Shown here piece by piece: positions 7,094-16,134 of a stretch of DNA of 20,545 nucleotides. The stretch is from Cyclobacteriaceae bacterium (GTDB lineage: Bacteria; Bacteroidota; Bacteroidia; Cytophagales; Cyclobacteriaceae). The notes below the pieces were generated by a model that saw only the letters and a program-made list of their open reading frames with translations, ran no database searches and was not told the DNA's origin. The stretch's first letter is position 1; each line of letters opens with the position of its first letter. The stretch lies in the NCBI GenBank assembly GCA_029861825.1, contig JAOTYN010000014.1, positions 1 through 20,545 on the forward strand, written 5' to 3'. Both the position numbers and the translations under genes were made by a program.

Positions 7094-8098
7094 ATGAAAG
7101 ATAGAAGAGCATTCCTAAGACATATGATTGCAGGTTCCGCCGGTTATGGCGTGTTAAGCTTCAGCGGATTGGTGGGGGCTTGTAGTCCTAAAAATGCATC
7201 AGACGAACAAGTTATTGACGAAGCCCAGCAAGCAGTCGCAGAAGCAGTCCCCCCTAAGCTTTTCTTTGAAATTTCATTAGCTCAATGGTCACTTAATAAA
7301 TCTTTGTTTGATGGGAAACTGGACAATCTCGATTTCGCCAGCTACACCCAGAGCAATTTCGGCATAAATGCAGTGGAGTACGTGAATCAATTCTTCAAGG
7401 ACAAGGCCCAGGACCTGGAATATCTGGGACAAATGAAGCAACGTACCAACGACTTGGGAATCACCAATGTACTCATTATGGTGGACGGTGAGGGTCATCT
7501 GGGCAGTGGAAACGACCTGGAACGCCAAACCGCCGTTGAAAATCACTATAAATGGGTAGAAGCAGCTCAATTCCTGGGTTGTCATTCCATAAGGGTAAAC
7601 GCAGCCGGTGAGGGTACTGCAGAAGAAGTAGCCGCCTCCGCGGTAGATGGCTTGGGCCGCCTGACGGAATTTGCTAAAGACTTTAATATCGGGGTGATCG
7701 TAGAAAATCACGGCGGTTATAGCTCAGACGGTTCTTGGCTCTCTTCAGTAATCTCAGAAGTCAACATGCCGGGATGCGGAACGCTTCCGGATTTTGGTAA
7801 TTTCTGCATCGAAAGGGAGCGGACCGATGAGGGGATCACTTGTTTGAAAGAATATGATCGTTATAAGGGAACCGAAGAATTGATGCCATTCGCTAAAGGG
7901 GTCAGTGCCAAAGCAAATAACTTCGATGCCAGTGGCAACTGTGTGGAGACGGACTACTATCGAATGCTGAGGATCGTAAAAGATGCAGGATACCAGGGTC
8001 ACATAGGCATAGAATACGAGGGCAGCGTGCTCAGTGAGGACCAAGGTATACAGGCTACCCTGGATCTGTTAAAAAAGGTAGGTGCGGAAATTTCTTAA
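7094..8098 (+). CDS. Tat-exported lipoprotein, sugar phosphate isomerase/epimerase-like TIM barrel
   Basis: This is a 334-residue protein. The start carries a twin-arginine motif DRRAFLRH and a hydrophobic stretch ending in the lipobox LVGAC (Cys30), so it should be a Tat-dependent lipoprotein folded before export. The rest is an AP-endonuclease-2/xylose-isomerase-like barrel. Candidate metal or catalytic positions are E204 (VIVENHGG), D233 (LPDFGNF), K273 (VSAKA, where many relatives have a His two residues before the Lys) and E307 (GIEYEG). Family members isomerise or epimerise sugars or act on related compounds using a divalent metal. Export with a Tat signal fits cofactor loading in the cytoplasm. 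It is followed after 49 bp by the GH16 glucanase without a terminator, which suggests a shared transcript and a role in sugar processing. The substrate is unknown. Confidence 0.85.
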   Translation: MKDRRAFLRHMIAGSAGYGVLSFSGLVGACSPKNASDEQVIDEAQQAVAEAVPPKLFFEISLAQWSLNKSLFDGKLDNLDFASYTQSNFGINAVEYVNQFFKDKAQDLEYLGQMKQRTNDLGITNVLIMVDGEGHLGSGNDLERQTAVENHYKWVEAAQFLGCHSIRVNAAGEGTAEEVAASAVDGLGRLTEFAKDFNIGVIVENHGGYSSDGSWLSSVISEVNMPGCGTLPDFGNFCIERERTDEGITCLKEYDRYKGTEELMPFAKGVSAKANNFDASGNCVETDYYRMLRIVKDAGYQGHIGIEYEGSVLSEDQGIQATLDLLKKVGAEIS

Positions 8099-8126
8099 AA
8101 GAATTGAACTTTTAGTATCCCCATAA

Positions 8127-8140
8127 GTTTACAGATAAAC
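8127..8140 (+). other. Small hairpin in the leader of the GH16 gene
   Basis: GTTTA (8127-8131), loop CAGA, TAAAC (8136-8140). The hairpin sits seven bases before the ATG at 8148 and would cover the ribosome entry site. Only five base pairs, so its relevance is uncertain. Confidence 0.3.
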
Positions 8141-8147
8141 TCTACTC

Positions 8148-9353
8148 ATGACAAAAACGTCAATTATAATCACTTTCTGGATGTTGGCGGGGCTTGGTTT
8201 TATCACCTGCAGCAGTTCCTCTGAAGATCCGCCGGCAGGGAACACTCCAGAGCTTTTCATTTCCAACGTTACCTTTTCCGAAGGAACGTCCGGAACTAAT
8301 AGTGTGAACGTTAATTTCAACCTCACTGCAGCTAGCCAACAGTCTGTATCGGTGTCGTACAACACGGAAGATGGAAGCGCCAAAGCCACCGAGGACTATG
8401 AAACCACATCAGGTACCCTAACCATTGATGCCGGTCAAACTCAAAAGACCCTCAGTATCAACTTTACTACCGACGACATCCTGGAATTTGACGAGACCTT
8501 CGATCTGGTGCTTTCCAATGTTCAGAATGCCACTATTACTATTTCAAAGATAGCCATTACCATTCTGGATGATGACTCTTATCAACCTGCTGAAGATGAC
8601 GACGGGTTTATTACCCCCGACAGTTATCCCAGCATGGACTTGGTATGGAGTGAAGAATTTGACGATGCAACGCTTAACGAGGATGATTGGAATTATGAAT
8701 TGGGGGACGGGTGTCCTGATCTTTGTGGGTGGGGAAATAATGAGCTGCAGTCCTATACCGAAGAGAATACCGAATTATCGGATGGTAAACTGGAAATAAC
8801 TGCTGAGGAGAACATGGCAGCACCCAATTTCACCTCTAGTCGAATCACCACCAAAGGGAAGCAGGAATTTCAATACGGTCGTATTGATATCAGAGCCAAA
8901 CTTCCTAAAGGCCAAGGCATCTGGCCGGCGATCTGGATGTTGGGGTCAAACATCGATCAGGTTGGATGGCCAGTGTGCGGAGAAATAGACATCATGGAAA
9001 TGGTGGGTCATGAACCTTTCCGGGTACACGGCACCGCTCATTACGACAACAATGGGCATAACTTTACAGGAAGCCCTTACAGTATTCCTGAAACCGAAAC
9101 CTTTGGAGATAAGTACCACATCTTTACTATTCTTTGGCAGGAAGGATCCATTCAATGGTTTGTAGATTATCAGCCGTTCTTTTCCATAAGCCGGTCCCAG
9201 ATTGGTGCTACCTATCCCTTCAACGCCAATTTCTTTTTTATCGCTAACATTGCTGTGGGAGGTAACTGGCCTGGCAACCCCGACGGTACCACCGTATTTC
9301 CTCAGGTGATGGAAGTCGATTATATCCGAGTTTTTCAGACTCCCGGCATGTAA
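8148..9353 (+). CDS. Calx-beta plus GH16 family beta-glucanase (laminarinase-like) lipoprotein
   Basis: This is a 401-residue lipoprotein: the signal peptide ends GFITC (Cys21), followed by SSSSEDPP, whose acidic pair resembles the export signal that places Bacteroidota lipoproteins on the cell surface. Residues about 34-143 form a Calx-beta domain (FSEGTSG, YNTEDGSAKATEDYE, DDILEFDETF, ITILDDDS), a calcium-associated beta-sandwich. An acidic linker follows to about 160. The GH16 catalytic domain (about 164-400) starts LVWSEEFDD and contains GRIDIRAKLPKG, IWPAIWMLG and the catalytic signature GEIDIMEMVG, with E279 as predicted nucleophile, D281 as helper and E284 as acid/base. It ends VMEVDYIRVFQ. 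The ExDxxE form is that of laminarinases and lichenases, so beta-1,3- or mixed-linkage glucan is the likely substrate; the exact linkage is inferred. Probably co-transcribed with the TIM-barrel gene. Confidence 0.93.
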   Translation: MTKTSIIITFWMLAGLGFITCSSSSEDPPAGNTPELFISNVTFSEGTSGTNSVNVNFNLTAASQQSVSVSYNTEDGSAKATEDYETTSGTLTIDAGQTQKTLSINFTTDDILEFDETFDLVLSNVQNATITISKIAITILDDDSYQPAEDDDGFITPDSYPSMDLVWSEEFDDATLNEDDWNYELGDGCPDLCGWGNNELQSYTEENTELSDGKLEITAEENMAAPNFTSSRITTKGKQEFQYGRIDIRAKLPKGQGIWPAIWMLGSNIDQVGWPVCGEIDIMEMVGHEPFRVHGTAHYDNNGHNFTGSPYSIPETETFGDKYHIFTILWQEGSIQWFVDYQPFFSISRSQIGATYPFNANFFFIANIAVGGNWPGNPDGTTVFPQVMEVDYIRVFQTPGM

Positions 9354-9360
9354 GCCCACT

Positions 9361-9409
9361 AACCCATGGCCGCTTGGCTGGGCCTTAAGGGTCAGCTAAG
9401 CAACGGGTT
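9361..9409 (+). other. Long imperfect hairpin after the GH16 gene
   Basis: Starting 7 bases after the stop codon, GCTTGGCTG (9372-9380) pairs with CAGCTAAGC (9393-9401) with one G-U wobble; the inner part contains the palindrome CCTTAAGG (9383-9390). An outer stem AACCC (9361-9365) pairs with GGGTT (9405-9409). No T run follows, so it is not a standard terminator. It could stabilise the mRNA 3' end, terminate by another route, or be a leader element of the next gene. Confidence 0.55.
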
Positions 9410-9450
9410 TGACGTGACGGATATTAGTGCAGTGCGAATAAATCATAAAA

Positions 9451-9532
9451 AGGAGGGACTAATAACTTGCATTTGATTTCAATCTTGGGAAATTCCAGTT
9501 ATATTGCGGTAATTTATAATCATTCTAAATAA
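9451..9532 (+). other. Strong Shine-Dalgarno and 21-codon mini-ORF before the response regulator
   Basis: AGGAGGG (9451-9457) is a near-perfect Shine-Dalgarno sequence, uncommon in Bacteroidota. Ten bases later a TTG (9467) opens a reading frame of 21 codons ending TAA at 9530-9532. That is six bases before, and in the same frame as, the GTG start of the response regulator at 9539. It could be a translationally coupled leader peptide or a coincidence. Confidence 0.3.
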
Positions 9533-9538
9533 GCACCG

Positions 9539-10183
9539 GTGACCCCTATAAAGGTAGTGTTGGCTGACAAGCAAATGTTGACCCGAGCAGGTTTACAATC
9601 TTTCATTAAAGGAAAGAAGGACTTAAAGCTGTTGAGGTCCGTGGATACCATAGAGGATCTCAAAGAGGTACTGGCCAAAGAAAAACCACAGGTGTTAGTA
9701 GTAGATTATAATCTTAAGGATTTCATATCCCTTGACGATCTGGCGGAAGTGAAACGCCTCAGTACCAATACTCAGATGTTGGTGATCTCATCAGATAGCA
9801 ACAAAGAGAATATTTTTAAGGCCTTGGAGGCAGGGGTCAATGGCTATGTTACCAAGGAATGCAGCCAAGAAGAAATCGTAGGGGCTATATATGCCACCGC
9901 TAAAGGAGAAAGATTTTTTTGCAACAAGGTACTGGATTTAATTCTTGAAAAACATTTGAGTAAAGAAGATGAAGCTTGCCTACCTACAGAACTAACTTTA
10001 AGGGAAATTGAGATTGTAAAATTGATCAGTCGAGGGCATAGCGCCAAGAAGATCGCCGCAACATTACATCTTAGTCACCACACGGTTTACACCCATAGAA
10101 AAAATGTGATGAAAAAACTGGGTTTAAATTCCGCCGCCGACCTTATGCTGTACGCCGTTAAAACTGGAATTATCAGCGCCTAG
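9539..10183 (+). CDS. NarL/FixJ-type response regulator with LuxR HTH
   Basis: This is a 214-residue two-domain regulator. The receiver domain (about 3-125) has D10, the phospho-acceptor D56 (LVVDYN), S84/S85 at the switch position and K106 (YVTKE). The second acidic residue of the usual Asp-Asp pair is Lys11 (LADKQ), so Mg-binding may be altered. A linker of about 25 residues leads to a LuxR/GerE helix-turn-helix (about 150-212): LTLREIEIVKLISRGHSAKKIA, HTVYTHRKNVMKKLG. The start is GTG at 9539; a TAA three codons upstream in the same frame excludes a longer form. There is no sensor kinase next to it, so it is an orphan. It sits 135 bp upstream of the FecA-like receptor but has no evident anti-sigma/sigma pairing. 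Targets are unknown. Confidence 0.92.
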   Translation: MTPIKVVLADKQMLTRAGLQSFIKGKKDLKLLRSVDTIEDLKEVLAKEKPQVLVVDYNLKDFISLDDLAEVKRLSTNTQMLVISSDSNKENIFKALEAGVNGYVTKECSQEEIVGAIYATAKGERFFCNKVLDLILEKHLSKEDEACLPTELTLREIEIVKLISRGHSAKKIAATLHLSHHTVYTHRKNVMKKLGLNSAADLMLYAVKTGIISA

Positions 10184-10246
10184 ACTACCTAACTTTAGGT
10201 AAAAGTACCCAATTTTGTTACTTATCAAAATGCCTGTTTTCAGGTA

Positions 10247-10277
10247 TTGCGATGCACCTGTCCTCACCTTACCTTTA
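10247..10277 (+). promoter_or_regulatory. Candidate promoter for the TonB-dependent receptor
   Basis: TTG (10247-10249) is followed after 20 bases by TACCTTTA (10270-10277), matching the Bacteroidota pattern TTG-N19/20-TAnnTTTG apart from the last base. It lies about 40 bp before the ATG at 10319, in a 135-bp spacer that otherwise holds only weak hairpins (such as ACCTAA/TTAGGT at 10187-10200). Confidence 0.42.
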
Positions 10278-10318
10278 CCATTATTTAAAATTAGTCTAAA
10301 TAAAATTAGTGCCTACAA

Positions 10319-12772
10319 ATGAAAAAAGCCTTACTGTTAGTTTATGTGTTGGTTTGGTCGGGCATGCAGGTATGGGGGCAAGAGATCAGCATTCAGGGAT
10401 TTGTGAAGGAAAGCAGCAGTAAGGCTACCGTGGTGGGAGCCCATGTCTTCCTGGAGGAATTAAAGCTGGGCACGGTATCGGATGGAAAAGGACAATTTGA
10501 GTTGTACAACCTGACCGCAGGTAGCTACCATTTGGTCATAACCAATGTAGGGTTCAAGACCCAAAGAATACCCATATCCTTGGTTGAAGGGGAAGCATTT
10601 CATTTGGATGTGGACCTACAGGAGGATTTTATTGAGATCCCAGGGATTGTAGTGGAACGAACTTCACTTTCCGGTGGCAACATGGGAGTCCGGGAAATCC
10701 CCGGTTCGGTACATTATGTTGGTCCGGCGGAGTTGGACAAGTTTAACTACAGCGATGTTAATCGTATCCTGCGCCATATACCGGGGGTGAACATACAGGA
10801 GGAAGAGGGATTTGGTTTACGGCCCAATATTGGATTGAGAGGTTCGGGTGTAGAGCGAAGCTCGAAGATCACTATTATGGAGGACGGAGTATTGATGGCA
10901 CCAGCTCCTTATGCGGCACCCGCAGCCTATTACTTTCCTACCGCAGCCCGTATGCAGGGAGTTGAAGTGCGTAAAGGTTCCAGCCAGATAAAATACGGAC
11001 CCTACACCACCGGCGGGGCCATAAACTTTATCAGTACCCAAATCCCCAGGGACCGGTCGGCTCAAATAAGCATACTGGGAGGCAGCTTCGGAACTCGGAC
11101 TGTACATGCCGCTATTGGCGACAACTTTAAAAATATAGGGTTCTCGCTAGAAACTTACCAGGCACATTCCGATGGCTTCAAAGAACTGGATGGTGGCGGG
11201 GATACCGGCTATAATCTCCAGGATTACATTGCCAAAGTACGCTTCAATACCAGTCCGGAGGCCAAGATCTACCAAGCGCTTACCATAAAGGCCGGGCAGA
11301 CCACCGGTGAATCCGATGAAACTTACCTGGGGCTCACCGACAATGATTTTCAGCTCACCCCCTATCGCCGATATGCTGGATCGCAAAGAGATGTTATTGA
11401 CACCAAGCAACGGCAATTGATGATCAGGCATCACATACAGCCTTTGAAATTTTTGGATGTGACCACCACGATATACCGTACCGACTTTGAACGAAATTGG
11501 TATAAGTTGGACAAAGTGCGGGCCACAGAAGATGGAGATAGAACTAGCATCAGCCGCATCCTGGCCGATCCCCAGCAATACGCCGCAGCTTTCGACATCA
11601 TTCAAGGAGCTACCTCTTTAAATGATAATGCCCTGGAAGTTAAAGCCAACAACCGCGAATACTATTCGAAAGGGTTGCAAACGGTCATGGGATTCCGATT
11701 TGGTGATCGTATTGAAAGCGATCTTGAAATTGGGTTACGTTTCCACCAGGACCAGATCGATCGTTTTCAATGGGTGGACCTGTATGGTATGGATGAAGGG
11801 ATCATGGAATTGACCTCCAGCGGCACTCCCGGTACTGAGAGCAACCGTATCGAAACTGCAACCGCCTTTGCCAGCTATCTGCAATACAATATGAAAGTGG
11901 GCAAGTGGACCATTGTTCCCGGCCTAAGGTACGAGAATATAAAAGTGGAACGCCAGGATTTCGGTAAAGAAGACCCGGAACGCACCGGTGCAGATCTTTC
12001 GACCCGCGAAAATCGCGTGGATGTGTTGATTCCCGGAGTGGGTGTAGATTACCAGTTCACCGATAACTGGAGCACTTTCCTGGGAATTCATAAAGGATTT
12101 TCACCTCCCGGGTCTAAAGAAGGTACTGAACCCGAGGAGAGCGTAAACTATGAACTGGGAGTACGCTACGAAAAATCTTCACTTTTCTTTCAGACCGTAT
12201 TCTTCCTTAATGACTACAGCAACCTGCTGGGAGCAGATCTGGCCGCTTCCGGAGGACAAGGCACCACCGATCTTTTCAACGGCGGCGACGTAAATGTAAA
12301 AGGGCTGGAATTTGAAGTCCGCTATGACCTGTTATCAAAAGTATCCACGGGATTGAGTTTACCGGTAGGGATCAGTTACACCCTTACTGATGGGGAATTC
12401 CAGAATTCCTTTGAAAGTGAATTTGAAGGATGGGGCACCGTCACCGAGGGTGATGAACTTCCCTACCTACCCAAACATCAGCTGGCATTATTTCTAGGCC
12501 TTGAGCATGGACGCTTCGATCTTAACTTAAGCACCAAATACCAAAGCGCTCTACGCACCGAACCCGGGCAAGGCGACCCCCCTGTACAGGAAAGCACCGA
12601 CGATCAATTTGTCATAGACTTCAGCGCGAATTACTCACTACATAAAAATATTAAGATATTTGGTAGTGCACAAAACATTACCGACCAGGTATACAATGTG
12701 GCCCGACGACCAGCTGGTTTGCGCCCCGGCATGCCCAGAAGGTTTACTATAGGTTTAAAGGCTCATTTCTGA
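10319..12772 (+). CDS. FecA-like TonB-dependent outer-membrane receptor
   Basis: This is an 817-residue receptor with a signal peptide (about 1-21, ending VWGQ). It has a CarboxypepD_reg-like domain (about 24-100: GAHVFLEELKLGTVSDGKGQ, FELYNL, YHLVITNVGF), typical of Bacteroidota receptors. The plug (about 118-240) includes IPGSVHYVG, ILRHIPGVNIQEE, GLRGSGVERSS, IMEDGVLMAPAPYAAP, VEVRKGSSQIKYGP and GGAINFIST. The rest is a 22-strand barrel ending IGLKAHF with terminal Phe. The ERSS...IMEDGV...APY plug pattern is that of ferric dicitrate/FecA-type receptors, so a ferric chelate is the likely ligand, energised by TonB-ExbBD. No SusD partner, sigma factor or anti-sigma gene is adjacent, so this is not a polysaccharide SusCD pair. 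The small membrane protein at 12822 may be co-transcribed. Confidence 0.9.
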   Translation: MKKALLLVYVLVWSGMQVWGQEISIQGFVKESSSKATVVGAHVFLEELKLGTVSDGKGQFELYNLTAGSYHLVITNVGFKTQRIPISLVEGEAFHLDVDLQEDFIEIPGIVVERTSLSGGNMGVREIPGSVHYVGPAELDKFNYSDVNRILRHIPGVNIQEEEGFGLRPNIGLRGSGVERSSKITIMEDGVLMAPAPYAAPAAYYFPTAARMQGVEVRKGSSQIKYGPYTTGGAINFISTQIPRDRSAQISILGGSFGTRTVHAAIGDNFKNIGFSLETYQAHSDGFKELDGGGDTGYNLQDYIAKVRFNTSPEAKIYQALTIKAGQTTGESDETYLGLTDNDFQLTPYRRYAGSQRDVIDTKQRQLMIRHHIQPLKFLDVTTTIYRTDFERNWYKLDKVRATEDGDRTSISRILADPQQYAAAFDIIQGATSLNDNALEVKANNREYYSKGLQTVMGFRFGDRIESDLEIGLRFHQDQIDRFQWVDLYGMDEGIMELTSSGTPGTESNRIETATAFASYLQYNMKVGKWTIVPGLRYENIKVERQDFGKEDPERTGADLSTRENRVDVLIPGVGVDYQFTDNWSTFLGIHKGFSPPGSKEGTEPEESVNYELGVRYEKSSLFFQTVFFLNDYSNLLGADLAASGGQGTTDLFNGGDVNVKGLEFEVRYDLLSKVSTGLSLPVGISYTLTDGEFQNSFESEFEGWGTVTEGDELPYLPKHQLALFLGLEHGRFDLNLSTKYQSALRTEPGQGDPPVQESTDDQFVIDFSANYSLHKNIKIFGSAQNITDQVYNVARRPAGLRPGMPRRFTIGLKAHF

Positions 12773-12797
12773 TCTGGAAAATCTGAGAATTATCCGG

Positions 12798-12805
12798 TAT
12801 CTTTA
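12798..12805 (+). promoter_or_regulatory. Possible -7 box before the small membrane protein
   Basis: TATCTTTA matches TAnnTTTG except for the last base and lies 16 bases before the ATG at 12822, but no TTG is found at the expected upstream distance. Read-through from the receptor gene is an equally good explanation for expression. Confidence 0.22.
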
Positions 12806-12821
12806 AGTAAAGATTGAGACC

Positions 12822-13085
12822 ATGATACTGGATATCTTTTTACTTATTTTCCTGTTTTATTTAAGTATACCAACAGTGGTGGGGTATTTTGCACACTGCT
12901 ATGGACGTTCCTTCTGGTTGTGGTTTGGCATTACCTGTTTCCTTCCCATCCTTTCCCATATTGTCCTATATATTCTAGTTAACAATGATTCAAAAAATAA
13001 CCTGGTACTTTCAGCCAAAGAAGAGGCTTATGTTATGAGAGAAGTAGAAAAAGCCCTGAATCAACCTGCCAAGCCTTACATTTGA
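12822..13085 (+). CDS. Small two-helix membrane protein of unknown function
   Basis: This 87-residue protein was not matched to a family I recognise. It has two hydrophobic segments (about 3-25 and 31-52) separated by a short loop (HCYGRSFW), then a polar, charged C-terminal tail of about 35 residues (NNDSKNN, KEEAYVMREVEKAL) that is probably cytoplasmic and helical. It starts 49 bp after the TonB-dependent receptor stop and is closed by a bidirectional terminator, so it may be the last gene of that transcript. The composition and good ending context suggest a real gene, but no role can be given. Confidence 0.65.
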   Translation: MILDIFLLIFLFYLSIPTVVGYFAHCYGRSFWLWFGITCFLPILSHIVLYILVNNDSKNNLVLSAKEEAYVMREVEKALNQPAKPYI

Positions 13086-13087
13086 TC

Positions 13088-13123
13088 AAAAAAAAATGGG
13101 TCTCACGGAACCCACTTTTTTTG
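13088..13123. terminator. Bidirectional terminator between convergent genes
   Basis: TGGGT (13097-13101) and ACCCA (13110-13114) form a stem with loop CTCACGGA; an A run lies on the left (13088-13096) and a T run on the right (13116-13122). It can therefore serve the plus-strand gene ending at 13085 and the minus-strand gene ending at 13137. Confidence 0.8.
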
Positions 13124-13136
13124 AATAATGGTTCTA

Positions 13137-13751
13137 CTAAATAATTTCGTCCTTATCTAAGGACTTAACTATAGATTTGGCGTAGGACTTAGAAGCACTT
13201 TTCAAACTATTGGGATCAGTACTCTTCGCCTCACTAGTCCAAATCAATTCCTGGTTGTGGAGATCGTACAAGGTACTCTCCAAAAAATATGTGGTAGACC
13301 GACGTACATAACCGGGGGTATGTACCCTGCGATGGGTATGTACATAGTAATCGCCAAATCGGTTGTAATAGGTTCGGGGTCGTACGTAGGTACTCCCGGG
13401 AACATATTGTTTCTTGCGATCAACATCGGAAAGGCTTACCACCATGACCGCGTCTACACCATCCTGGTGCAATCGACGAATCATTTGATCCACACTTACA
13501 TTTTTCTTCTTGGGAGGTAACATCTGCATGGCAGCAACCGCGGGTACTCCCTCCTTCTGCAGTTGTTCCACGATCTCGTATTCAAAACTTTGTCGAGCGC
13601 TCAAGCTACCCATAATACCCAATACGGCAACTTTGTGAAAGTTATTGGGTTCACTGTGAGGTTTGGACCAGGTGGCAGTGGTTTGAGTACTGCTGCAGGC
13701 CAAAAATACCACGGCTGATGTGGCGATTATTATGTTCTTAAAAATTTTCAT
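13137..13751 (-). CDS. Small lipoprotein of unknown function
   Basis: This is a 204-residue protein with a lipoprotein signal: a hydrophobic stretch ending FLAC (Cys19), then SSTQTT without acidic residues, so periplasm-facing anchoring is more likely than surface display. The first half has alternating strand/helix character (KVAVLGIMGS, SFEYEIVEQLQKEGVPAV, DQMIRRLHQDGVDAVMVVSL), reminiscent of the CsgG/TolB-N-terminal-like fold seen in several lipoproteins. A Tyr/Arg-rich middle section (RPRTYYNRFGDYYVHTHRR) follows, then strands STLYDLHNQELIWTSEAK and a Ser/Lys-rich terminal helix. The fold suggestion is my inference from pattern only. It lies 73 bp downstream of the coiled-coil membrane gene on the same strand and may be co-transcribed with it. 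Confidence 0.72.
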   Translation of the reverse strand: MKIFKNIIIATSAVVFLACSSTQTTATWSKPHSEPNNFHKVAVLGIMGSLSARQSFEYEIVEQLQKEGVPAVAAMQMLPPKKKNVSVDQMIRRLHQDGVDAVMVVSLSDVDRKKQYVPGSTYVRPRTYYNRFGDYYVHTHRRVHTPGYVRRSTTYFLESTLYDLHNQELIWTSEAKSTDPNSLKSASKSYAKSIVKSLDKDEII

Positions 13752-13824
13752 ATTCCTTGTTGATGATGGTATGCTGGTTTGACAATGATTTGTTAGAAAG
13801 GTTTAAAAAATTGAATGATCATGC

Positions 13825-14205
13825 TTAATGATCGTTTGAGGTGAGCAGGGTTATTATAGCCATAGGTACTAAGGCTATCATTAGCCAAAAAGGTACCGCG
13901 GTAACAGCAAATTCCCATTGCTCTACTTTATTGAGGTCCATTTGATCAAACACGTTGAACATAGAAACCACATAAGTGGACATTCCCAGTACTATGGCCA
14001 GGTAAAAAACGTTTTTTCGAGGTAGTAAACGTCTCCACCAGCTTTTTTTGAGCTTTGTAAGCATTTCCTGAAAGGTCTGAGCCTCCATTTGCAGGTATTC
14101 CAGTTCTATCTGCTGTACCCGGGTCAACTGTTGATGCTGCCTGATAGCCTGGGTGCGGGCAGCATTTTGGTGCAGTTTTTCTTTAATAGCGGAAGAGATT
14201 CTCAT
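13825..14205 (-). CDS. Coiled-coil, two-TM membrane protein of unknown function
   Basis: This is a 126-residue protein. Residues about 1-55 are polar and strongly helical (Gln, Lys and Glu rich: NAARTQAIRQHQQLTRVQQI, EYLQMEAQTFQEMLTKLKK), likely a coiled coil in the cytoplasm. A basic patch WWRRLLPRKN precedes the first membrane segment (about 66-85), and a second one covers about 100-122, so the C-terminus is short and cytoplasmic. I do not recognise a family. It lies downstream of the terminator of the large secreted protein gene, so it has its own promoter somewhere in the AT-rich stretch 14206-14280. The lipoprotein at 13137 follows on the same strand. Confidence 0.65.
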   Translation of the reverse strand: MRISSAIKEKLHQNAARTQAIRQHQQLTRVQQIELEYLQMEAQTFQEMLTKLKKSWWRRLLPRKNVFYLAIVLGMSTYVVSMFNVFDQMDLNKVEQWEFAVTAVPFWLMIALVPMAIITLLTSNDH

Positions 14206-14277
14206 TATAGTTATATTCTATATTCTTATATTAATATTAATTAGAACAAAAATGTAACCACCTCAGAGCCTTGAAAA

Positions 14278-14306
14278 CAAAAAAACCGGCATAAATGCCG
14301 GTTTTA
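14278..14306 (-). terminator. Terminator for the large T9SS cargo gene
   Basis: AAAACCGGCA (14282-14291), loop TAAA, TGCCGGTTTT (14296-14305); on the minus strand the stem is followed by a T run. It starts about 20 bases after the stop of the gene ending at 14325. Confidence 0.9.
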
Positions 14307-14324
14307 AGCGAATATTAGGTGATT

Positions 14325-16073
<1,749 letters not shown>

Positions 16074-16134
16074 AATTATTTGATTTCAACCAAAAAGTAA
16101 ATATAATACATTTTTTTATAAAAATAGTTATAAT

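Noticed and set aside
10187..10244. Two small hairpins (ACCTAA/TTAGGT and CCTG/CAGG) after the response regulator as terminators
   Set aside because: The stems are short, and neither is followed by a T run; they do not support a terminator call.
11147..11605. 152-codon minus-strand frame within the TonB-dependent receptor
   Set aside because: Lies wholly within a confidently identified receptor gene; a long antisense frame is expected by chance from its codon use.
13813..13833. Repeated AATGATC near the stop of the coiled-coil membrane gene as an operator
   Set aside because: Seven-base repeats in AT-rich sequence next to a stop codon are expected by chance, with no further symmetric structure.
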